In this document: positions 28,467 to 37,492 of the stretch, piece by piece
Numbering within the stretch: the first letter of the stretch is position 1
Layout: each line of letters opens with the position of its first letter
Source: Anaerolineae bacterium
GTDB taxonomy: Bacteria; Chloroflexota; Anaerolineae; 4572-78; J111
Reading direction: 5' to 3'
DNA length: 64,000 bases
NCBI GenBank assembly: GCA_022071955.1
Contig: JAJVIM010000003.1
Span: 62,001 to 126,000 of the forward strand
The notes under the pieces: generated by a model
Database searches by the model: none
Told to the model about the DNA's origin: nothing
Seen by the model: only the letters and a program-made list of their open reading frames with translations
Program-made: the position numbers and the translations under genes

Positions 28467-29957
28467 ATGAACGTACGCGCCCAAATCTCAATGATGTTTC
28501 ATCTGGATAAATGCATTGGCTGCCACACGTGCAGCATCGCCTGCAAAAACATCTGGACCGACCGGCAGGGCACCGAATATATGTGGTGGAACAATGTCGA
28601 AACCAAACCGGGCACCGGCTATCCCACCCAGTGGGAAGACCAGGACAAATACCAGGGCGGCTGGGAGTTGAACGGCAAACTCAAACCCCGCGCCACCGAC
28701 AAAGTGCGCGGGCTGACCAACATTTTCCACCAGCCGCACCTGCCCACCATCGACGACTATTACGAGCCGTGGACCTACAAATACGAGGACCTGTTCAACG
28801 CGCCGCAGGGCGACGACCAGCCGACCGCCCGGCCCATCTCGCTGATCACCGGCGACGATATGGACATTAACGCCGGCCCCAACTGGGACGACGACCTGAG
28901 TGGTTCGCCGGTGTACGCCGCCAACGACCCCGACTTTGCCGACCTGACTCCCGCCGAGCGGCTGGCCTTTTTTGAAATGGAGCGAATGGTCTTTTTCTAC
29001 CTGCCGCGCATTTGCAACCACTGCCTCAATCCCTGCTGCGTGGCCGCCTGCCCCTCCGGCGCGCTCTACAAACGCGGCGAAGACGGCATCGTGCTGGTCA
29101 ATCAAAACATCTGCCGCGGCTGGCGCTACTGCATTTCGGCCTGCCCCTACAAAAAAGTGTACTACAACTGGCGCACCGGCAAATCAGAAAAATGCATCCT
29201 CTGCTTCCCCCGGCTCGAGAGCGGGCAGGCCCCGGCCTGCTTCCACAGTTGCGTGGGCCGTATCCGCTACCTGGGTGTGGTGCTGTACGATGCCGATAAA
29301 ATCGAAGCGACCGCCTCCGCGCCGGAAGACAAGCTGGTCGATTTGCAGCGGGACATGATCCTCGATCCGTTCGACCCGGCGGTCATCGCCCAGGCTGAAA
29401 AAGATGGCGTCCATTTCAGCGTGGTTGAAGCGGCGCAAAAATCGCCGGTGTACCGCTTTGTGAAAGAGTGGGGGCTGGCTCTGCCGCTGCACCCGGAATT
29501 CCGTACCCTGCCGATGCTCTTTTACATTCCGCCGCTGCTGCCGGTGCTGGGCCGCAACAACGGCGACACCTACCACGTAGATGAGGGCGGTGACTATTTT
29601 GGCTCGCTGGACAAGGCCCGCGTGCCGCTCAAATATATGGCCCGCCTCTTTACTGCCGGCAACGAGAAACAGGTGCGCACCGTGTACGAAAAGCTGCTGA
29701 CCATTCGCCTGTACAAGCGGGCCGAGCAAGTGGGCGACATTGGTGCGGAAAAGGTGCAGGAGATGCTGCAAGCCACCGGCCTGACCGCCGACCAGTGCGA
29801 AGAAATCTACCGGCTCACCTCGCTGCCCACGTTTGAAGAGCGCTTTGTCATCCCGCCGATGCACCGGGAAGAGGGCATCGCGCTGATGGGCGATCCGTAC
29901 ACCTTCAAAGCCGAAACCGGCGTTGGCTTTAAAGATAAACCGGAACGAGGACTGTAA
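28467..29957 (+). CDS. narH: Respiratory nitrate reductase, iron-sulphur beta subunit
   Basis: 496 residues, AAGGAG upstream. It transfers electrons from NarI haems to NarG through four clusters. Cys motifs are visible: CIGCHTCSIACKN (about 13-25), CNHCLNPCCVAACP (about 184-197), CRGWRYCISACPYKK (about 217-231) and CILCFPRL with CFHSC. The Trp in CRGW marks the site of the [3Fe-4S] cluster, as in other NarH proteins. Length and order are typical. Confidence 0.96.
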   Translation: MNVRAQISMMFHLDKCIGCHTCSIACKNIWTDRQGTEYMWWNNVETKPGTGYPTQWEDQDKYQGGWELNGKLKPRATDKVRGLTNIFHQPHLPTIDDYYEPWTYKYEDLFNAPQGDDQPTARPISLITGDDMDINAGPNWDDDLSGSPVYAANDPDFADLTPAERLAFFEMERMVFFYLPRICNHCLNPCCVAACPSGALYKRGEDGIVLVNQNICRGWRYCISACPYKKVYYNWRTGKSEKCILCFPRLESGQAPACFHSCVGRIRYLGVVLYDADKIEATASAPEDKLVDLQRDMILDPFDPAVIAQAEKDGVHFSVVEAAQKSPVYRFVKEWGLALPLHPEFRTLPMLFYIPPLLPVLGRNNGDTYHVDEGGDYFGSLDKARVPLKYMARLFTAGNEKQVRTVYEKLLTIRLYKRAEQVGDIGAEKVQEMLQATGLTADQCEEIYRLTSLPTFEERFVIPPMHREEGIALMGDPYTFKAETGVGFKDKPERGL

Positions 29958-29958
29958 A

Positions 29959-30043
29959 AAGGAGTTAGGGGTTAGGAATCAGGAGTTAGGGCGATGTTTT
30001 TCCCTAAATCCTAAATCCTAATTCCTAACCCCTGATTTAGGAG
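29959..30043. repeat. Inverted pair of heptad arrays (narH-narJ)
   Basis: GGAGTTA-type heptamers, a short spacer containing GATGTTTTT, then CTAAATC / CTAATTC heptamers up to the narJ ribosome binding site. Confidence 0.85.
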
Positions 30044-30049
30044 ACACCA

Positions 30050-30712
30050 ATGGACAACCGCACAACCCAACGCATCTTTACTCTTTTTGGCGATTTGCTG
30101 GACTACCCCACCCCGGCGCTGGCCGACCAGGCGCAGGAATGCGCCGCCCGGCTGCTGCTCGATGCGCCGGAGCCGGCCAACCGGCTGGTTGATTTTATGG
30201 AATTTGTTCATGTCACCGAGCCGGGCTATCTGGAAGAAATCTACACCGGCACGTTTGATGTGAATCCGGCCTGCTACATTTTTGCCGGCTACATGCTCTT
30301 TGGCGAGAGCTTTGACCGGGGCAAATTTCTGGTGCGCTTGCAGGAGCGCTACCGCGAGCGCGGCTTCGAGTGGGGCCGGGAGCTGGCCGACCACATTCCG
30401 GTCATCCTGCGCTTTTTGGGCACGCTCCAACCCGGCGAAGAGCTGGCCCAAAATCTCATCGACAAGTGCCTGCTGCCGGTACTGCAAAAAATGCGCAGCA
30501 ATTTTGACCCCGACGCGGCCCGGCTCAACCCCTACGCCGGGGTGCTGCGGGCGCTCATCGAAGTGCTGCTGCCGCTGGCGCAGGAGCCGCTCGATCTGGC
30601 GCAGTTGGTGGTGGATGGCCCGGCCGGTATGCGCGACCGGGAACAGCCGTTTTTGGGTGAGCGGGTACACTCTCTGGCCCAGCCGCCGCTAGAAATGGAA
30701 TTCAGCATGTAG
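30050..30712 (+). CDS. narJ: Nitrate reductase assembly chaperone
   Basis: 220 residues, TAGGAG upstream. All-helical TorD/NarJ-type protein with the family phrases LFGDLLDYPTP (near residue 12) and YIFAGYMLFGESFDRGKFL. NarJ proteins bind apo-NarG, help insert the molybdenum cofactor and let the complex dock on NarI. Position between narH and narI is standard. The spacer to narI is 235 bases, longer than the others. Confidence 0.9.
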   Translation: MDNRTTQRIFTLFGDLLDYPTPALADQAQECAARLLLDAPEPANRLVDFMEFVHVTEPGYLEEIYTGTFDVNPACYIFAGYMLFGESFDRGKFLVRLQERYRERGFEWGRELADHIPVILRFLGTLQPGEELAQNLIDKCLLPVLQKMRSNFDPDAARLNPYAGVLRALIEVLLPLAQEPLDLAQLVVDGPAGMRDREQPFLGERVHSLAQPPLEMEFSM

Positions 30713-30845
30713 TCCCTGGTCATTTGTCATTTGTAAGTTGCGAGTGGTGAATGAGGCAGACTCAGCCTGTGGTGCGACAACAAAGAATGAAAGCTTAACT
30801 TATACCAGGTCAGGAGACCCTTAACCTAAAGGGCACAGGTCGCTT

Positions 30846-30894
30846 TGCTCAGGGCCTGTCCCGCATGTTTTAGGCGGGATGACATGCCTGAGCA
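30846..30894. repeat. Long imperfect hairpin in the narJ-narI gap
   Basis: Outer arms TGCTCAGG / CCTGAGCA and inner arms TCCCGC / GCGGGA around a 9-base loop, with small mismatches between. There is no T-run. It may stabilise or process the mRNA. Confidence 0.55.
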
Positions 30895-30936
30895 TTTCCC
30901 TAATTCCTGACTCCTGACCCCTGAATCCTGTTTTAA
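30895..30936. repeat. Heptad repeat before narI
   Basis: CTAATTCCTGACTCCTGA-type heptamers directly before the narI ribosome binding site; only one orientation is present. Confidence 0.7.
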
Positions 30937-30947
30937 AGGAGGAATTT

Positions 30948-31631
30948 ATGACCACCTCTCAACTACTTTACGGCGTGTTGCCCTACGTGGCGCTGGCCCT
31001 GGCCATTGTCGGGACAATCTGGCGCTATTTTGATAACCGCTTCTCCTACTCCAGCCTGTCGTCCCAGTTTTTGGAGAACCGGCAGCTATTTTGGGGATCG
31101 GTGCCGTGGCACTACGGCATTTTGTTTGTGTTGACCGGCCATCTGGTGGGGCTGCTGATTCCGCGCGGCGTGCTGCTGTGGAACAGCCACCCGCTGCGGC
31201 TGCTGGTGCTGGAAGTGTCGGCGCTGGCTTTTGGCCTGCTGACTCTGTGGGGGTTGCTGGCGCTCATTTACCGCCGGGCCACCAACAAAAAGGTGCGCAT
31301 TGTCACCTCATGGATGGACTGGCTGCTGCTGCTGGCGCTGCTGGTGCAGGTGGTGGCGGGCGTGTGGACGGCCATCTTTTACCGCTGGGGGTCGAGCTGG
31401 TACGCCGGTTTTGCCGTGCCCTACCTGTGGTCGGTTTTTCTGCTGCGACCGCAGATTGAGCTGGTGAGCAATCTGCCGTGGATGGTGCAAACGCACATCA
31501 TCGGCGCGTTTGTGCTAACGGCGCTGCTGCCGTTTACCCGGCTGGTTCATTTTCTGTCGGCGCCGCTGGCGTACATCTGGCGACCGTGGCAGGTCGTCGT
31601 CTGGAATCGGCGCGCACCGCGGAAGGCATAA
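30948..31631 (+). CDS. narI: Respiratory nitrate reductase, cytochrome b gamma subunit
   Basis: 227 residues, AAAGGAGG upstream. Five membrane spans. Four haem-ligand His can be placed: His55 (VPWHYG) and His65 (TGHLVG), then His183 (QTHIIG) and His201 (LVHFLS), matching the spacing of His pairs in NarI. It oxidises quinol and anchors NarGH to the membrane. Confidence 0.94.
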   Translation: MTTSQLLYGVLPYVALALAIVGTIWRYFDNRFSYSSLSSQFLENRQLFWGSVPWHYGILFVLTGHLVGLLIPRGVLLWNSHPLRLLVLEVSALAFGLLTLWGLLALIYRRATNKKVRIVTSWMDWLLLLALLVQVVAGVWTAIFYRWGSSWYAGFAVPYLWSVFLLRPQIELVSNLPWMVQTHIIGAFVLTALLPFTRLVHFLSAPLAYIWRPWQVVVWNRRAPRKA

Positions 31632-31735
31632 GAATAGCGAATTGCGAATGGCGAAGGGCCAACGACCAATGACGAATGACAAGTGACCAATGACGAATGT
31701 CGAATGTCGAATGACGAATGACGAATGACAAACCC
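31632..31735. repeat. Heptad array of ACGAATG units (narI-narK)
   Basis: About fourteen consecutive 7-base units related to ACGAATG / GCGAATG / ACCAATG, nearly without a break in register, ending at the GGAGGAGGG ribosome binding site of the transporter. Confidence 0.85.
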
Positions 31736-31751
31736 GGAGGAGGGATGATCG

Positions 31752-33287
31752 ATGACGATGGATAACAAACCCCAATCATACACCGCGCTGGCAATGAATA
31801 CCCTGGCGTTTACCGTGTGTTTTGCGGCCTGGATGCTCAACGGCGTGCTGGTCACATTTTTGGTAGACCGGGGCATCTTCCAGTGGAACGCGGCCCAAAT
31901 TGGCTGGCTGATGGGCATCCCGGTGCTGACCGGCTCAATTATGCGCTTTCCGCTGGGCATTCTCACCGATAAATTTGGCGGCAAACCGATTTTCACCACC
32001 CTGCTGCTGCTGAGCGCCATCCCCATGTTCCTGCTCAGCACCGCCAATTCGTACACCGAATTTTTTATTTACAGCCTCGGCTTTGGGCTGACCGGCGCCT
32101 CGTTTGCGGTGGGCATCGCCTTCACCTCGGTCTGGTTTGACCGCGAACATCAGGGCACGGCGCTGGGTATTTTTGGCGCAGGCAACGCCGGCGCGGCGGT
32201 CACGACCATGCTGGCCCCCAGCCTGCTGCGCTGGCTGACCAACTACGGTGAAAATCTGGACAACTGGCGCAGACTGCCCGTGATTTACGCGGCGGCGCTG
32301 GCGCTGATGGCGGCGCTCTTTTTCTTTTTCACTCGCAACCGCAAACCGGCCGGGCAGCGCACCCTGCGACAGATGGTCAGCCCGCTCAAACACGTGCGGG
32401 TGTGGCGCTTTGGCCTGTACTATTTTCTGGTATTTGGCGGCTTTGTGGCCCTGTCGCAGTGGTTGGTGCCGTATTACGTTAACGTTTACGCCATGTCGAT
32501 TGTGACCGCCGGCCTGCTGGCAACCACTTTCTCGCTGCCTTCCGGCGTGATCCGGGCGCTGGGCGGCTGGTTGTCGGACAAATTTGGGGCGCGGGCGGTG
32601 ATGTACTGGGTGCTGGGGCTAACCGCGCTGGCCAGTTTTCTGCTCATTTTCCCCAAAATGGACATCGTCTCGCCCGGCAGCGGCGTGATGGCCAAGCAGG
32701 AAGGCATTGTCACCGCGGTGAGCGATACCGAGGTAAAAGTGGGCGACACGGTGTATACGCTCACCCCGCCGGCTGAGAAAAACTTCTCCGACAACGATCT
32801 GCTGCTGCTGCCGGTCATCAACACCTGGCAGGAGCCAAAGGTGCAGGTGGGCCAAAACGTGGCCAAACGCGAACTGCTGGCGCAGGGCGTTACCCACATC
32901 TATTTTCAGGCCAATGTCTGGATTTTCACGCTGTTGGTGTTTGTCATCGGCATCACAATGGGTATTGGCAAAGCCGCCGTGTACAAGTACATCCCCGATT
33001 ATTTCCCGCAGGAGGTTGGCACCGTTGGCGGCACAGTGGGCGTAATTGGCGGGCTGGGCGGTTTTGTTTGCCCCATTATTTTTGGCTACCTGCTCAACGC
33101 CATCGGCCTGTGGACCACCACCTGGATATTCTTCTTCGGTGTGTCGCTGGTCTGCCTGGTGTGGCTGCATTTGGTGGTGCGCAGCCTGACCAAAGTCGAC
33201 TCGGTGCGGGTGCATCAAATGGCCATCGAACCCGTACCGCCGGCAGGTGTGGTCAAACCGGCTTCCCGCGCCCTGGCCAGCGAATAG
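31752..33287 (+). CDS. narK: NarK-type nitrate/nitrite transporter with an inserted soluble domain
   Basis: 511 residues; GGAGGAGGG precedes the start (an ATG at 31758 is an alternative). A major facilitator superfamily protein with 12 likely spans. Substrate Arg residues fit MRFP (near 64) and IRALGG (near 275). Nitrate-signature Gly-rich helices are present: GIFGAGNAGAAV and GTVGGTVGVIGGLGG. Between two spans, residues about 303-387 form a polar, beta-rich insert (MAKQEGIVTAVSDTEVKVGD and onward) that is not part of the ordinary fold. It probably imports nitrate or exchanges nitrite. Paired with the next gene. Confidence 0.88.
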   Translation: MTMDNKPQSYTALAMNTLAFTVCFAAWMLNGVLVTFLVDRGIFQWNAAQIGWLMGIPVLTGSIMRFPLGILTDKFGGKPIFTTLLLLSAIPMFLLSTANSYTEFFIYSLGFGLTGASFAVGIAFTSVWFDREHQGTALGIFGAGNAGAAVTTMLAPSLLRWLTNYGENLDNWRRLPVIYAAALALMAALFFFFTRNRKPAGQRTLRQMVSPLKHVRVWRFGLYYFLVFGGFVALSQWLVPYYVNVYAMSIVTAGLLATTFSLPSGVIRALGGWLSDKFGARAVMYWVLGLTALASFLLIFPKMDIVSPGSGVMAKQEGIVTAVSDTEVKVGDTVYTLTPPAEKNFSDNDLLLLPVINTWQEPKVQVGQNVAKRELLAQGVTHIYFQANVWIFTLLVFVIGITMGIGKAAVYKYIPDYFPQEVGTVGGTVGVIGGLGGFVCPIIFGYLLNAIGLWTTTWIFFFGVSLVCLVWLHLVVRSLTKVDSVRVHQMAIEPVPPAGVVKPASRALASE

Positions 33288-33395
33288 CGAACGACGATTT
33301 TGGATTTTGGATTTTGGATTTACGAATTGCGGCCCTGCGACCCTGCGACCCTGCGATTTACGAGTGCCGACTAACCAATGACCAATGACAAAGGA
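33288..33395. repeat. Heptad and octad repeats between the two narK genes
   Basis: Three TTTTGGA heptamers, TTTACGA units, three CCCTGCGA octamers, and further ACCAATG-type heptamers leading to the next ribosome binding site. Confidence 0.8.
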
Positions 33396-33403
33396 TAACT
33401 AAC

Positions 33404-34993
33404 ATGACAACGAGCGTTGAATTACCCGTTCCGGCGACCAAAAGCGGCCCAACCCTCACTCACTGGGATGTGGAAGACAGCCAGTTCTGGGACAGCGCCG
33501 GTAAAAAGATCGCCAACCGCAACCTGTGGCTGTCTATTCCGGCGCTGTCGGCGGCGTTTGCCATCTGGATGTACTGGAGCATCATTACCGTGCAGATGAA
33601 AAACCTGGGCTTTCCCTTTACCACCGACCAGCTTTTTACCCTGGCCGCCATTGCCGGGCTGGCCGGAGCCACGCTGCGCATCCCCAATTCATTTATGATT
33701 GCCATTGCCGGCGGCCGAAACGTCATCGCCGTGACCACGGGGCTGCTGATCATCCCGGCGCTGGGCACGGGGCTGGCCCTGCAAAACCCGCAGACGCCCT
33801 ATCTGGCCTTTGCAGTGCTGGCGGCGCTATCGGGGTTGGGCGGCGGCAACTTCGCCTCATCGATGTCCAACATCAATTTTTTCTTCCCCAAACGGATGCA
33901 AGGGTTGTCGCTGGGGTTGAACGCCGGGTTGGGTAACATTGGGGTGAGCATTATGCAGGTACTGCTGCCCTTTGTGATGACCTTTGCCCTGTTTGGCGCG
34001 CTGGGCGGCGCGGGACTGGCCCTGCCGCAAGACATCGGCGGCAAAAGCGCCGGCACGCTGATTTACATCCAAAATAGCGGGCTGGTGTGGGCGCCCATTT
34101 TGCTGGTGCTCACCGTGGCGGCCTGGCTGGGGATGAACAACCTCACCGTGGCGACGCCCAATCTCACCTCAACCGCCGCGGCGGTGATCAAAATTTTGGG
34201 GTTGGTGCTGGTGGGGTACGTCGGCGCGACGGTGGGCTTGTGGCTGCTGCTGGGGTTGGGGCTGAGCATGTGGCTGGTGCTGCCCGTTACCATTGCGCTG
34301 ACCGTGCTGTTGATGAAAGCGCTGCCCGGTGACATCCGGCTGAGTCTGAACAAGCAGTTTGCCATCTTCAAAAACAAGCACAACTGGATTATGACCTACC
34401 TGTACGTGATGACCTTCGGCTCGTTCATTGGCTTTTCGGCGGCGTTTCCGCTGCTGATCCGGGTGGTTTTTGGCGAACTGCCCGGCGGCGCACCCAACCC
34501 CAACGCGCCCAACCCGTTTGCCTACGCCTGGCTGGGGCCGCTGGTCGGCTCGGTGGCCCGGCCCATCGGCGGCTGGCTGTCCGATAAAATTGGCGGGGCC
34601 AAAGTAACGCAGTGGGATACGGTGGTGATGATTCTGGCCACAGTCGGTGTGGCGATTTTTGTCACCCTGGCCGGCGCATCGAGCCAGCCGGAAACCTATT
34701 TTCTGCCGTTCCTTATCCTGTTCCTGATTTTGTTTATCACCACCGGCATTGGCAACGGCTCCACCTTCCGCATGGTGCCGATCATCTTTAAACCGGCCGA
34801 GGCCGGGCCGGTGCTGGGCTGGACATCGGCGGTGGCGGCCTACGGCGCGTTCATCATCCCCAAAGTGTTTGGCCAGCAGGTCGATGCCGGCACGCCGGAG
34901 GTGGCGCTGTACGGTTTTGCCATTTACTACTTTACCTGCCTGCTGCTCAACTGGTACTACTACGCCCGCCGCGGTGCGGAAATTGAATGCTGA
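33404..34993 (+). CDS. narK: Second NarK-type nitrate/nitrite transporter
   Basis: 529 residues. A major facilitator superfamily protein with substrate Arg residues in TLRIPNSF (near 88) and ARPIGG (near 387), and Gly-rich nitrate-signature helices LNAGLGNIGVS and TGIGNGSTFRMVP. No inserted domain like that of its neighbour. Nitrate-respiring bacteria often encode paired NarK proteins, one coupling uptake to protons and the other exchanging nitrate for nitrite; which is which cannot be told here. Confidence 0.9.
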   Translation: MTTSVELPVPATKSGPTLTHWDVEDSQFWDSAGKKIANRNLWLSIPALSAAFAIWMYWSIITVQMKNLGFPFTTDQLFTLAAIAGLAGATLRIPNSFMIAIAGGRNVIAVTTGLLIIPALGTGLALQNPQTPYLAFAVLAALSGLGGGNFASSMSNINFFFPKRMQGLSLGLNAGLGNIGVSIMQVLLPFVMTFALFGALGGAGLALPQDIGGKSAGTLIYIQNSGLVWAPILLVLTVAAWLGMNNLTVATPNLTSTAAAVIKILGLVLVGYVGATVGLWLLLGLGLSMWLVLPVTIALTVLLMKALPGDIRLSLNKQFAIFKNKHNWIMTYLYVMTFGSFIGFSAAFPLLIRVVFGELPGGAPNPNAPNPFAYAWLGPLVGSVARPIGGWLSDKIGGAKVTQWDTVVMILATVGVAIFVTLAGASSQPETYFLPFLILFLILFITTGIGNGSTFRMVPIIFKPAEAGPVLGWTSAVAAYGAFIIPKVFGQQVDAGTPEVALYGFAIYYFTCLLLNWYYYARRGAEIEC

Positions 34994-35014
34994 AAAACTG
35001 CATCGGCCAATCTC

Positions 35015-35042
35015 TTGACAACACCCGCAGTGAGCTTAAAAT
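35015..35042 (+). promoter_or_regulatory. Promoter for the XdhC-family gene
   Basis: TTGACA (35015-35020), a 16-base spacer and TAAAAT (35037-35042), 83 bases before the gene start. It allows expression independent of the nitrate operon. Confidence 0.6.
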
Positions 35043-35124
35043 AACCCTCGTTGCCGCCGATTCCCTCTCTGCCCCGGACAAAGCCGCAAGGCGGGGAGCA
35101 AACAAAACCCAACGAGGTGACTGT

Positions 35125-36144
35125 ATGCAAGAAGTTGTGCAAGATATTGACCGCTGGCAGGAAACAGATACGCCCATTGCGCTGGCTACGGTGGTGCAAA
35201 CCTGGGGCTCCGCACCGCGAAAAGTCGGCGCAAAAATGGCGCTCACGCCCGGCAACCAGATCAGCGGCTCGGTGAGCGGCGGCTGTGTGGAAGGGGCGGT
35301 GTTTGAGGAAGGCGTCCGGGCTTTGAAAAAACAGCGGCCCAAACTGCTGCATTTTGGCGTGGCCGATGAAACCGCCTGGGATGTTGGCCTGGCCTGCGGC
35401 GGCACCATCGAGGTGTTTGTTGAGCCGCTCGACAGCCCCACCTATCATTTTATGCGCGAACTGCTGGCGCAAGACGCGGCCGGGGCGGTGATCACCATTA
35501 TCCGCGGGCCTGAGCCGCTGCTGGGGCGCAAACTGGCCGTCAGCCGCGCCGGGGGCCGGCTGGGCACGCTCGGCGACCCGGCGCTGGATGAGCAAGCCAT
35601 CTCCGCCGAAGCTGCCGCCCGGCACTCCCAGCGGGTTCAATTGGCCAACGAGGTGGAAGTTTTTATCGATGTAGTGCGGCCGGCGCTACGGCTGGTGCTG
35701 GTTGGTGGGGTGCATATTGCGGTGGCGCTGACCAGCCTGGCCAAAATTCTGGGCTATCGAACCATCATTGTTGACCCTCGCCGCGCGTTTGGCAGCGCCG
35801 AACGCTTTCCGCACGCCGACGAACTGGTGCAGGCCTGGCCGGATGAAGCGTTTGAGCAGGTGGCGCTCACCCCGGAAACGGCGGTGGTGCTGCTCACCCA
35901 CGATCCCAAAATTGATGACCCGGCGCTCAAAATCATTCTCAACCGGCCCGTTTTTTACGTGGGCGCACTGGGCAGCGTCAGCACTCACGCCAAACGAGTG
36001 GCCCGGCTGCGGGCCGACGGCATCACCGAAGCCCAACTTGAACGCATCCACGCGCCGGTTGGCCTTGACATTGGTGCCTCCACCCCGGAAGACATCGCCC
36101 TGTCCATTTTGGCCGAGGTGGTTAAAACCCACGCCGGCAAGTGA
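35125..36144 (+). CDS. XdhC/CoxI-family molybdenum enzyme accessory protein
   Basis: 339 residues from the ATG at 35125, chosen because GAGGTGA lies just upstream and the family N-terminus starts here; the frame is open further upstream but that part lacks similarity. The XdhC_CoxI domain has WGSAPRKVGAKM and GSVSGGCVEGAV (near 30-60), and the Rossmann-like C-terminal domain has LVGGVHIAVALTSLAKILGY and YVGALGSVSTHAKR. Family members bind and sulphurate or deliver molybdenum cofactor to xanthine dehydrogenase-type enzymes. No such enzyme is in the window, while nitrate reductase uses a different cofactor form, so its client is open. Confidence 0.85.
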   Translation: MQEVVQDIDRWQETDTPIALATVVQTWGSAPRKVGAKMALTPGNQISGSVSGGCVEGAVFEEGVRALKKQRPKLLHFGVADETAWDVGLACGGTIEVFVEPLDSPTYHFMRELLAQDAAGAVITIIRGPEPLLGRKLAVSRAGGRLGTLGDPALDEQAISAEAAARHSQRVQLANEVEVFIDVVRPALRLVLVGGVHIAVALTSLAKILGYRTIIVDPRRAFGSAERFPHADELVQAWPDEAFEQVALTPETAVVLLTHDPKIDDPALKIILNRPVFYVGALGSVSTHAKRVARLRADGITEAQLERIHAPVGLDIGASTPEDIALSILAEVVKTHAGK

Positions 36145-36151
36145 TGGACAG

Positions 36152-37423
36152 TTAATTCTCATTCCCCACGCCCTGCTCCAGTAAAAATTGATGGATGGCC
36201 TCAGCCGCCAGCCGGTGACCGGCCGCCGTCCAATGTTGATCGTGTTGAAAATGCAGCGGTGGCGTTTCCGGCTGGGCCGCGGCCTGCCGAAACACGGGCA
36301 GCAAATCCAGGTGCGAAATATTTTCCCGCTGCAAAAAATCGTTCAGCCGCCGGTTGGGCGCATCCAAATCCCAGGCCAGCGATTGCAACGCCGGGTTGTG
36401 AGCAACGGTTTGATCCCACTGCGCCGGGTATACCTGTTCCGGCGCGGCAACCAGCACCACTACCAGTTTTGAGCCGCGTTTGGCCACTTCATCGCGCAGC
36501 CCGCTGAGGATGGCCTCCGTCAGCGACCAGGCAGCTTTAAATTCCGGCGAGGGCGGATTTTGGTAGACAAAAAACGGAATGGGTGTGGTGGGGTTGGTGG
36601 CCCGAATGACAGCCTCGCCGCCCAAAATGCCGCTGCGGCCCACCGCCTGCACCACGGCCGGAATATCGCGCAGGTAAGGCATCACAAAGCGGTATAACGC
36701 CGACCAGCGCCACAGGGCATCGGCCACGCCCAGCAGCGGCGGCGCGGTGGCCGGCTCGGTTTTTTGGGGATTGACTGTAGTCCCGTCCGTGACATTTTCC
36801 TGCACCGGCGGCGGCACCAGCGCGCCATCGGCGGCCAGAGTAAAAAATTCCTTCTGCTGGCGTCCACCGTTGCGTTCGATTTCCAGCGGGCCGTAGTTGT
36901 TGACGGCATCGTTGCGAATGAAAAAGGCGAGCAGCACCACCTCCGGCTCGTAGCGAAAGCCCTCAGCCAGGTAGAAAATGGCTTCCTGATCGGTGCCCCA
37001 GCCGCCCACACCGGCATTGAGCACCTGCACCGGCCGCCCCAACGAATCGGCCAGCAGCCCTTCGAGCTGCTTATGGTAGGTGTCTTCCAGATTCACTTGC
37101 AACGCCTCGCCAAACGAATCGGCCAGCGACAGCACCCGCAGCGCGCCATCGGGGTTATCATAGCCAATTTCGCGGTCGCGCAGGCCGCGGGCGTTAATGT
37201 GAACGTCGCTGGCAAACTCGTTGTAATCGCTGTGGAAGGTGCCGCCGCTGTAGGGGATGTGCCACCAGCCAAACAGCGGGTGCGGCTGCCAGATGGCCGG
37301 ATTCGGTTGGGGCGGCGGGGCCAATCCCAGCACGCGCACCCCCAGTTCAAGCAATAACAGCGGTAATAATAAACCGGCCAGAATCAGCGCGATCCGACCG
37401 GCCAACTGAGCAACAGTTTTCAC
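36152..37423 (-). CDS. Membrane-anchored SGNH-family hydrolase
   Basis: 423 residues with an N-terminal signal anchor (about 8-32). SGNH blocks are visible: SLADSFGEALQV (Ser near 98, in an ADSF variant of GDS), AGVGGWGTDQEA, FIRNDAVNN and DQHWTAAGH (catalytic Asp/His near 392-395). Such extracytoplasmic hydrolases often act on acyl groups of polysaccharides. It is convergent with the XdhC gene (7 bases apart) and follows the peptidoglycan peptidase gene on the minus strand. Confidence 0.75.
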   Translation of the reverse strand: MKTVAQLAGRIALILAGLLLPLLLLELGVRVLGLAPPPQPNPAIWQPHPLFGWWHIPYSGGTFHSDYNEFASDVHINARGLRDREIGYDNPDGALRVLSLADSFGEALQVNLEDTYHKQLEGLLADSLGRPVQVLNAGVGGWGTDQEAIFYLAEGFRYEPEVVLLAFFIRNDAVNNYGPLEIERNGGRQQKEFFTLAADGALVPPPVQENVTDGTTVNPQKTEPATAPPLLGVADALWRWSALYRFVMPYLRDIPAVVQAVGRSGILGGEAVIRATNPTTPIPFFVYQNPPSPEFKAAWSLTEAILSGLRDEVAKRGSKLVVVLVAAPEQVYPAQWDQTVAHNPALQSLAWDLDAPNRRLNDFLQRENISHLDLLPVFRQAAAQPETPPLHFQHDQHWTAAGHRLAAEAIHQFLLEQGVGNEN

Positions 37424-37492
37424 TGGTTACCTCGGTAGATGTAATGCGAGCAGTATAGCCCCAACCCGCAACAGCGAGCAAAATTACGGGGG

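Noticed and set aside
31632..31735. Possible CRISPR array in regularly spaced repeats
   Set aside because: Units are 7 or 8 bases without unique spacers and no cas gene is near; they are simple tandem arrays.
34987..35124. N-terminal extension of the XdhC-family protein
   Set aside because: The ATG at 35125 has a good ribosome binding site and begins the family domain; the upstream part contains a promoter.
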